A DNA stretch of 22,355 bases, taken from assembly GCA_036269435.1 (NCBI GenBank), contig DATASA010000155.1:1-22355 (forward strand). The letters are read 5' to 3'. Every line of letters begins with the position of its first letter. Position 1 is the first letter of the stretch. This document shows positions 6,699 through 12,113 of the stretch, in pieces. The notes under the pieces were generated by a model. The model searched no databases and was not told where the DNA came from. It saw only the letters and a list, made by a program, of their open reading frames with translations. The position numbers and the translations under genes were made by a program. Origin of the DNA: CADCTB01 sp036269435. GTDB taxonomy: Bacteria > Actinomycetota > Acidimicrobiia > Acidimicrobiales > AC-14.

Positions 6699-7999
6699 CG
6701 TGCGCCGCCCGTTCCCGCGACCCGCCGGGCGAGGCGCGCCAGGACTATCCCGACGCCGACGAACGGGACTCCTCGTGCCAGCAGCCCGACGAGCGCCACC
6801 ACCGCCGCCGCCGGCGCGCCACCCATGATGGCGTCGTTGAGCGCTTCGGCCTGGCGGAACATCGCCTCTGCCGACGGCGCCACGAACGCCGGGGCCCTGA
6901 CCACGAAGGCGGCAAGGCAGGCAACGAGGACTGGCACCGTCACGACGACCCAGACGGTCACGGCGACCCGCACCCGTACCTTCAGCTGCCGCACCGACGC
7001 CGGTGTGGGGCGACCGGGGATCAGGCTGGCCAGGATGGGCTTGATCCGCCCGAACAGGTCGGGTACCCCCAGGACGTCTGTGGCGACGTAGTAGCCGTCG
7101 AGTCGCACGAAGGGAAGGAACTGCTGGAGGACGAGTACGTGTTGGGCCACCACGGCCACGACCAGCGCGGGCGCCCCCGTCGCCGCGTACGCGAGCCCGA
7201 GGGCGGCGGAGAACAAGACGTTGAAGTAGACGCCGCCCAGGTCGGCGCGCAGCCGGCCGGCCCGGCTCAGGCGGTAGGAGTCGGACAGGTCGTTGTAGAA
7301 CACGGGCCACAGGAGGTAGATGCCGATGCCGATGGCCCCCGGCTCGGCGCCTCCGTACCGGCTGGCCGTCGCGTGGCCGAGCTCGTGGAACAGGCCGGAG
7401 GCGAGGGTGAGGGTGACCACAAGGGCAATCGCCCCCGGCTGTTGCAGCACCGCCCGGCCGGCCGGGCCGACGGCGTGGGCCCGCAGCAGGCCGGCGTCCA
7501 CGACTGCCGCGGCCACCAGGCCGGCGACGAGCACGGGCGGCCGGAACGCCGGGCGCAGCCGGCGGGCGACGATGTTCACCACGCGGCGGGGAACGACGCC
7601 GGCGCGCCACGCCAGCCCGAGGACCGGCGGGGCCGGTTGCGGCGGCGGCGGGGGCGATGCTGTGTCGGTGGCGGCCGGCGTCGCCGGGTCGGCCACCAGC
7701 CCGAGGGGGACGAGCTTGTGCCGGACGAGGTACTCCACGTCCTCGCCGGAGACCGTGCGCCCGATGGAGAGGGAGACGCGGGATGCGACCTCGGGGAGCG
7801 GGCGCGTTCCGCCGAGGTTGGCCGCCACCTCGTACAGCAGGGCCGAGACCTCCAGCATCCGGCCGTCTGCCCGGCGCACGAGGTGCGGCGTCTGGCGGTA
7901 GCCGGAACCCAGGTAGGGCCCCAGCAGGACAGTGCCGTCGGCGAGGCGCGGGGGGCGATGGTCGGCTGTCGCCGCAGCCGGCATGGCGGAAATAGACAT
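6695..7999 (-). CDS. M50 (site-2-protease type) membrane metalloprotease with PqqD-like N-terminal region
   Basis: The 434-aa product is a multi-pass membrane zinc metallopeptidase. Residues 205-209 are HELGH, the zinc-binding motif, inside a hydrophobic helix. The third ligand is likely D301 in PFVRLDGYYVATDVLGVPDL, the typical peptide-type M50 second motif. Residues about 22-104 form a soluble region resembling PqqD or RiPP-recognition-element folds (MLEVSALLYEVAANLGGTRPLPEVASRVS and a second helix pair). A Pro-rich linker (116-125) precedes the membrane part. Other helices are near 155-172, 189-204, 255-292, 343-368 and 394-422. M50 enzymes of this kind process membrane-embedded small peptides or RiPP precursors. 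Two small-peptide genes lie upstream on the same strand. ATG 7999 has a strong GAGGAG site. Enzyme class is secure; the substrate is inferred. Confidence 0.88.
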   Translation of the reverse strand: MSISAMPAAATADHRPPRLADGTVLLGPYLGSGYRQTPHLVRRADGRMLEVSALLYEVAANLGGTRPLPEVASRVSLSIGRTVSGEDVEYLVRHKLVPLGLVADPATPAATDTASPPPPPQPAPPVLGLAWRAGVVPRRVVNIVARRLRPAFRPPVLVAGLVAAAVVDAGLLRAHAVGPAGRAVLQQPGAIALVVTLTLASGLFHELGHATASRYGGAEPGAIGIGIYLLWPVFYNDLSDSYRLSRAGRLRADLGGVYFNVLFSAALGLAYAATGAPALVVAVVAQHVLVLQQFLPFVRLDGYYVATDVLGVPDLFGRIKPILASLIPGRPTPASVRQLKVRVRVAVTVWVVVTVPVLVACLAAFVVRAPAFVAPSAEAMFRQAEALNDAIMGGAPAAAVVALVGLLARGVPFVGVGIVLARLARRVAGTGGAR

Positions 8000-8024
8000 A
8001 GCGCGCTCCTCTCCGGTAAAGTGC

Positions 8025-8054
8025 GATCCAGGCAGGGCGCGCCCTGCCTGGATC
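8025..8054. repeat. Perfect 30-nt palindrome between peptide B and M50 genes
   Basis: The arms GATCCAGGCAGGGCG (8025-8039) and their exact reverse complement (8040-8054) meet without a spacer, giving a hairpin of 13 bp with a 4-nt loop. There is no U-tract on either side, so it is not a classic intrinsic terminator. It lies 33 nt after the peptide B stop and 25 nt before the M50 start codon. It could stabilise the peptide mRNA or reduce read-through into the protease gene. A dimeric protein binding site is also possible. Confidence 0.75.
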
Positions 8055-8087
8055 AGAAAACTCGTGGTCTTGGGCTGGGATCCCTAT

Positions 8088-8255
8088 TTAGGCGACGAAG
8101 CGAGGCCCAGCGATGTTGACGGTGATGCCGTCCAGCCCCACAAGGGGAATGCCGAGCAGGGACAGTGCTACGAGGAGATTGCGATCGGGCAGTTCCGTCG
8201 CGAACTCGCCGTCGAGCTCCTCCACAGTGAGGCTCGTAGTGGTTGTTTCGATCAT
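8088..8255 (-). CDS. Small peptide B, candidate precursor peptide
   Basis: A 55-aa product starts at ATG 8255 behind a textbook GGAGGT site with a 7-nt spacer (CACCGA region). The N-terminal half is acidic and Thr-rich (MIETTTTSLTVEELDGEFA, then TELPDR). The C-terminal half is hydrophobic (NLLVALSLLGIPLVGLDG, then ITVNIAGPRFVA). This leader-like/core-like layout, the size, the very strong ribosome site and the position just upstream of an M50 protease with a PqqD-like region fit a RiPP precursor or a membrane-inserted signal peptide. There is no Cys, and only one Ser and one Thr lie in the C-terminal half, so lanthionine chemistry is unlikely. I do not recognise the family; function is inferred from context. 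Confidence 0.7.
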   Translation of the reverse strand: MIETTTTSLTVEELDGEFATELPDRNLLVALSLLGIPLVGLDGITVNIAGPRFVA

Positions 8256-8370
8256 TCGGTGACCTCCATTTGGTTTGATTGTGTCTCTGACGTTGTGGTC
8301 CTTACGCATCTTGAACGCGCAAGGAAATGGTGACGTTCCTGTCGTCTGCGCCGGCCACACGGGCCGCGGG
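8256..8370. other. Interval between peptide A and peptide B genes
   Basis: This 115-bp spacer becomes AT-richer toward peptide B and could hold a separate promoter. A weak minus-strand pair, TTTCCT and TAAGGA 17 bp apart, is the best I find. A small hairpin (CGGCC, 5-nt loop, GGCCG) lies just after the peptide A stop and has no U-tract. The interval otherwise shows nothing. Confidence 0.3.
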
Positions 8371-8562
8371 TCAGCACCCGCACATCGGCCACGCGTACAC
8401 GGGCCCTGCAACCGCAAGGCTTGCGAGCACCGTGACCAGTGCGAAAAGAAGTCGTAGGCCTCCAATCCGGCGTGACAGTGCTCTGCCCGCCGGAGAAGCG
8501 GCGTCGAATGTCGACTCGGCCCCGAGCTGGACCTCGTCGACGAACGTGACGTCTACTTCCAT
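8371..8562 (-). CDS. Small membrane peptide A ending in WPMCGC
   Basis: A 63-aa product starts at ATG 8562 behind GGGGGTG with a 5-nt spacer. Residues 1-26 are acidic and polar (MEVDVTFVDEVQLGAESTFD), residues 27-37 basic (RALSRRIGGLR), and 36-57 form one hydrophobic helix (LRLLFALVTVLASLAVAGPV then YA). The chain ends VYA-WPMCGC. The basic-hydrophobic-VYA order looks like a signal peptide with a cleavage site 6 residues from the end. Cutting there would release WPMCGC, with two cysteines able to form a disulfide. In enterococci, pheromones come from signal peptides through an M50 protease (Eep); the analogy fits the M50 gene downstream but is untested. An upstream in-frame ATG (8670) gives a longer form with a weaker ribosome site. 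The family is unknown to me. Confidence 0.65.
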   Translation of the reverse strand: MEVDVTFVDEVQLGAESTFDAASPAGRALSRRIGGLRLLFALVTVLASLAVAGPVYAWPMCGC

Positions 8563-8837
8563 GAGTTCACCCCCGCTCTGGCGGGAACCGGACAGGGCGT
8601 GGACGCCGCAATGTGGCGGCCGCCCGGAACGCGGTTTCGGAGCGTTCCTCCGGTTGTCCCGCACGTGCATGACGGTTCCTGTTTGGTCGGGATTTCTGTA
8701 TGCAGGCAGTGGACGTCCGCGGGGCATGTGCGGATATCCACCCGGCGCGACAGCGGCCCAGCCGTGACAATGCCGTCATGGGTCGATAGGACCTGTTTCG
8801 GGCAGAGCGCTGAAGGGACAAACCGGGACAACTGCGC
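8563..8837. other. Divergent control region of peptide module and STAND regulator
   Basis: No convincing gene lies in these 275 bp, although frames on both strands are open. The region holds the paired palindromic sites at 8709-8741. It also has an 8-bp inverted pair CATGACGG (8668-8675) and CCGTCATG (8773-8780), about 105 bp apart centre to centre. No strong -10/-35 pair is seen for either direction. Confidence 0.5.
8709..8741. promoter_or_regulatory. Candidate double operator: two inverted 12-bp palindromic sites
   Basis: GTGGACGTCCGC (8709-8720) and GCGGATATCCAC (8730-8741) are inverted copies matching at 10 of 12 positions. Each carries its own palindromic core, GGACGTCC and GGATATCC. 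The core centres are 21 bp apart, two helical turns, so two dimers would bind the same DNA face. The element sits between the peptide A gene and the XRE-NB-ARC-TPR gene, where an autoregulatory operator is expected. Confidence 0.5.
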
Positions 8838-11285
8838 GTGGTGAGTGCCGAGGTCACCGACGCGGCAGGCGGTCTGGGGACGTGGGTCCGCCAGTGGCGC
8901 CACGCCAACCGCTGGACACAGGAGCGCCTGGCCGAGGCCATGGGCTATGACGTCTCCTACGTCGCCAAGATCGAACGCGGCCGGCGGCCACCATCGGCCC
9001 AGTTCGTCGCACGCCTCTCGGAGATCGCCGCTGCGCCCCGGGGCGAGCTGTTGCAGCTCGTCCGGCGGCCGTCGGACCGGATCCGCCTACCTGTCCCGCC
9101 TCTGGCCGCGGTGGGGCGGGCCGAGGAGGTGGCCCGCATCGGCGGGCTGCTGCTGGGCTCGGCGGCCTGCGTCACGCTGGCCGGCGCTCCCGGCGTGGGC
9201 AAGACCCGGCTGGCGTTGGAGGTCGCCTGGGACGTCGCCGAGGAGTTCCGCCACGGGGCCTGCTTCGTGTCGCTTTCCGAAGCCGCGGACGCACCATCCG
9301 TCGCCGCCGCGGTCGTGCACGAGCTGGGCCTGCGAGAGCGCCCCGGGACCGGCCTGGAGGACCTCCTCGTCGATGCGCTGAGGCATCAGACCGCTCTGCT
9401 CGTACTCGACAACTTCGAGCACGTTCTCGAAGCGCGGCGACTGGTGGAGCGGCTGCTGGGCGCGGCCCCGCATGTACGCGTGCTCGTCACGAGCAGGGAG
9501 GCGCTGGATCTCGACGTCGAGACCAAGGTCGCGGTTACCTCCCTCCGGTTCCCCGATCCCTCGGCCTACGCCGGCGAGGACGTCGCCGAATATCCCGCCG
9601 TCGAGCTGTTCGTCAACCGGGCACGGGTCGCCGACCCCGCCTTCCGACTGGACGAGTCCAACGTCGGAGCAGTCGTCGACATCTGCGCGCGCCTCGACGG
9701 CCTGCCCTTGGCCCTCAGCCTGACCGCCACTGCCGCCCGCCTCCTGTCGGCGGACGACATCGCCACCAGCCTGCGCACCCGGCTCGAGCTGCCGACGGCC
9801 AGGACCCGGAACGGCACGGTCCACGCCGGCCTGGCCTCGGCCCTGGACTGGAGCTGGGAGCTGCTCGATCCGCCGGAGCAGCGCCTGCTGGCCGGGCTCG
9901 GCGTCTTCAGTGGCGGGTTCACGCTGGAAGCGGTCGAGTCGGTGTGCGCCGAGGGGGTCGGCGACGTCCTGGCCGACCTGGCGTCGCTCGAGCGCAAGAG
10001 CCTCGTCGAGGTGGTGCCGGGCGCAGGCCGGCGTTCGCGGTTCCGCTGCCTGGAGACGATCCGGCGGTACGCCCGCGAGAAGCTCATTGCGCAAGGGCGG
10101 CTGCAGGACGTGCGGCGGCGCCACTGCTCCTACTTCTTGAACGTCGCCGAGCGGGCCGAGCCCAACCTGCTCGGAGGGGACGACCAGACCCTGTGGCTAC
10201 AGCTGGTCGAGGACGACCACGCCAATATGGCCACCGCGTTCGACGTCGCCCTGGCAGTGGATCCGGACGATGCGCTGCGGCTGGCCGCCGCTCTCTGGCG
10301 CTGGTATTCCCTCGATCGGGTGGCCGAGGGTCGGGCGAAGCTGGAGCTCGCCCTGGGTCGGACCTCCGGCGCATCCGCGGCGCGGGTGCGTTGCCTGAAC
10401 GGGTTCGGTGTCCTCGCCCGGGTGCAGGGCGACCTTGATCTGGCCGACGAGTCGTTTGCGGAGGCGCGAGGCACCGCGGAACGGCTGGGCGCGGCCATCC
10501 CGGAGGCGTTCGCCGTCCTCAACCGCGGCATCGTGGCCGAGGAGCGGGGCTCCTACGAGTTCGCCGCGGCCCGCTTCGCTGAAGCGCACGAGATGTTCCG
10601 CGACGCAGGAGACGACCGCGGCGTGGCTCACGCCCTGAACTGCCTCGGCGTGATCGCCATCCGCGGGGACGACCTCGCCACCGCATCCGAGCGTTGTCTG
10701 GTCGCCATGGCGTGTTTCCGGAGCCTCTGCGACCGGTGGAGCATGGCCGTCACCGCCACGAACCTGGGGTGGATCGCCGAGAGCCAGGAGCAGTTCGACG
10801 AGGCCCGCGACTGGTACGAGGAGAGTCGCCAGCTCTGGAGCGAGGTGGGCGACGAGCGGGGGCTGGCGATGGCCGCCGCCGACCTCGGGCGTGTCGCCCG
10901 TCGCCAGCGGCAACTCTCCCGCGCCCGCCCCCTGCTGGAAGAGGCGCTCCGGGTCTTCCACCGGTTGGGCGACCGGCGCATCGCCGCCGCATGCCTGTTG
11001 GAGCTGGCCGACATCGCGACAGAGCGCCGGCGGGGCGCCGTCGCGGCACGGCTCCTGGGCGCCGCGGACGGCGTGCGGAAGTCACTGGGCACGCCGGCGT
11101 GGTCCGACGAGCGGGCCCACGAGCAGCTCGTCCTCGAGGAGCTCCGCCGGACGATGGGCGAGGGCGCCGTGCACAAGGCGATGGAGATCGGGCGGGGTTT
11201 CTCGATGGAGGATGTCCTCGACATGATCGAATGCGACGCCTGGCCGCCTCCGGCGCGCGTTCGCCGGGGTGGCCGCCGCCTCTGA
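8838..11285 (+). CDS. XRE-NB-ARC-TPR (STAND-type) transcriptional regulator
   Basis: The 815-aa product has an N-terminal XRE helix-turn-helix (14-70; WTQERLAEAMGYDVSYVAKIERGRR). An NB-ARC/STAND ATPase follows: Walker A GAPGVGKT (116-123), Walker B LLVLDNFEHV (187-196, Asp191), sensor VTSR (217-220) and GLPLAL (288-293). A winged-helix-like region and then TPR-type helical repeats run from about 480 to 750, with the repeated pattern A...LG..A...G....A. STAND regulators are held inactive by ATP-dependent switching and sense a ligand or protein through the repeat domain. Placed divergently from two small peptides, this one may sense a peptide or control the module (inference). Start is GTG 8838, with GTG 8841 adjacent; a GGGA element lies about 10 nt upstream. 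Domain assignment is strong. Confidence 0.88.
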   Translation: MVSAEVTDAAGGLGTWVRQWRHANRWTQERLAEAMGYDVSYVAKIERGRRPPSAQFVARLSEIAAAPRGELLQLVRRPSDRIRLPVPPLAAVGRAEEVARIGGLLLGSAACVTLAGAPGVGKTRLALEVAWDVAEEFRHGACFVSLSEAADAPSVAAAVVHELGLRERPGTGLEDLLVDALRHQTALLVLDNFEHVLEARRLVERLLGAAPHVRVLVTSREALDLDVETKVAVTSLRFPDPSAYAGEDVAEYPAVELFVNRARVADPAFRLDESNVGAVVDICARLDGLPLALSLTATAARLLSADDIATSLRTRLELPTARTRNGTVHAGLASALDWSWELLDPPEQRLLAGLGVFSGGFTLEAVESVCAEGVGDVLADLASLERKSLVEVVPGAGRRSRFRCLETIRRYAREKLIAQGRLQDVRRRHCSYFLNVAERAEPNLLGGDDQTLWLQLVEDDHANMATAFDVALAVDPDDALRLAAALWRWYSLDRVAEGRAKLELALGRTSGASAARVRCLNGFGVLARVQGDLDLADESFAEARGTAERLGAAIPEAFAVLNRGIVAEERGSYEFAAARFAEAHEMFRDAGDDRGVAHALNCLGVIAIRGDDLATASERCLVAMACFRSLCDRWSMAVTATNLGWIAESQEQFDEARDWYEESRQLWSEVGDERGLAMAAADLGRVARRQRQLSRARPLLEEALRVFHRLGDRRIAAACLLELADIATERRRGAVAARLLGAADGVRKSLGTPAWSDERAHEQLVLEELRRTMGEGAVHKAMEIGRGFSMEDVLDMIECDAWPPPARVRRGGRRL

Positions 11286-11396
11286 CAGCAAGCTCACGTC
11301 TGTCTGGTGGACGGTGCGGCCCGTCGCCGGATCACATGCGGCTGGACGGCACCGGGGCGGGTTCGCGCCGGGTGATCGGCCCCGAACCACAGGCGC

Positions 11397-11402
11397 TACT
11401 CT
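11397..11402 (+). promoter_or_regulatory. Candidate -10 (TACTCT) for leaderless YtkA-like gene
   Basis: TACTCT fits the TANNNT -10 pattern and ends 7 nt before GTG 11410, with no ribosome binding site between them. That spacing puts the transcript start at or next to the start codon, as in leaderless actinobacterial mRNAs. Confidence 0.4.
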
Positions 11403-11409
11403 GCCCTCG

Positions 11410-11913
11410 GTGAGCCGGGCACCGAGGACCAACAGAGAGCGGGGAGCGCTCAGCAGTCCCTTGCTGATGATCGCCGGGGTGGCCGTCGTCGCATTCGTCG
11501 TGGCCTTCCTGGCCCTGCGCGGAGGCGGTTCCGACAACGCTCCGACCGCATCTGCGGGAAATACCTCCAGCGCCCTTTCGACCACCGGCGAATGCGGCGA
11601 CGGCAAGCTGGATACGAGCTACACCGTGGCCGTCACGTCGGATCCGAACCCTCCCCGGCCGGACGTGACGACGTTCCACATCGCCGTGCGCCACAACGGC
11701 ACCCCCGTGACCGGCGCCAAGGTGTGCCTCGCCGCAGACATGCCCGACATGCAGCACCCGGGCGTCAACCGAACGGCGAAGGAGACGGGCAACGGCAACT
11801 ACGACGCCGACCTCAAGTTCGGGATGGGCGGGTCCTGGTCTGCGTCGGTCACCATCCTCGAGCCGGGCAAGGACTCCGTCCTCCTGACCATGATCTTCCA
11901 GGTCACCGAGTAG
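11410..11913 (+). CDS. Membrane-anchored YtkA/FixH-like domain protein
   Basis: The 167-aa product has a short basic N-terminus and one membrane helix (about 18-37, LLMIAGVAVVAFVVAFLAL). A Gly/Ser/Thr linker follows, then an extracytoplasmic beta-sandwich. The segment VTTFHIAVRHNGTPVTGAKV, with MPDMQHPG, GNGNYDADLKFGMGGSWSASV and an ending in VTE, matches the YtkA-like/FixH pattern. This Ig-like domain is found beside copper and redox membrane proteins. Two Cys residues (in GECGDG and KVCLA) could form a disulfide. Its own metal or ligand is unknown. GTG 11410 is preferred over upstream GTG/ATG codons because it leaves the signal anchor at the N-terminus and because TACTCT lies 7 nt before it. 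It is convergent with the BNR protein gene. Confidence 0.7.
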   Translation: MSRAPRTNRERGALSSPLLMIAGVAVVAFVVAFLALRGGGSDNAPTASAGNTSSALSTTGECGDGKLDTSYTVAVTSDPNPPRPDVTTFHIAVRHNGTPVTGAKVCLAADMPDMQHPGVNRTAKETGNGNYDADLKFGMGGSWSASVTILEPGKDSVLLTMIFQVTE

Positions 11914-11923
11914 GGATACGGGT

Positions 11924-11943
11924 GACGGTCCTCCAGGACCGTC
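11924..11943 (+). terminator. Hairpin after YtkA-like gene
   Basis: GACGGTCCT and AGGACCGTC form a perfect 9-bp inverted repeat with 2 nt between them (realistically 8 bp with a 4-nt loop), 10 nt after the stop codon. A GC-rich sequence rather than a U-tract follows, as is common in actinobacterial terminators. Confidence 0.55.
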
Positions 11944-12056
11944 CCGGCCGGGCGTCGATCCCGGCGACCCGGAAAACTCCCCGGCCACGGAGCCCGCCCG
12001 GCGGCCTGCCCGCCCCAGCGACACTCCGTCGCGCCGCCAGCCAGCCAGGCGCGAGT

Positions 12057-12089
12057 CCGCCCCGCCCTTTCGGAGGAAGGACGGGGCGG
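12057..12089. terminator. Likely bidirectional terminator between convergent genes
   Basis: CCGCCCCG (12057-12064) pairs perfectly with CGGGGCGG (12082-12089). Across one mismatch the stem extends with CCTT/AAGG around a 7-nt loop. It lies 24 nt downstream of the BNR gene stop on the minus strand and after the YtkA-like gene on the plus strand. No clear U-run is present on either side. Confidence 0.6.
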
Positions 12090-12113
12090 ATTCCGCGGGT
12101 TCTGGGACGAGCC

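Noticed and set aside
8025..8054. Palindrome as a classic rho-independent terminator
   Set aside because: No U-tract follows on either strand; kept as a hairpin or regulatory element.
6048..8562. Assignment as a known lanthipeptide, lasso peptide, thiopeptide or daptide cluster
   Set aside because: None of the defining modification enzymes is present in the window, and the peptides lack the expected core residues.
8553..8941. Minus-strand frames with several Cys residues across the divergent control region
   Set aside because: They overlap the start of the XRE regulator, have no ribosome site or recognisable pattern, and would cover the operator-like sites. Kept as non-coding.
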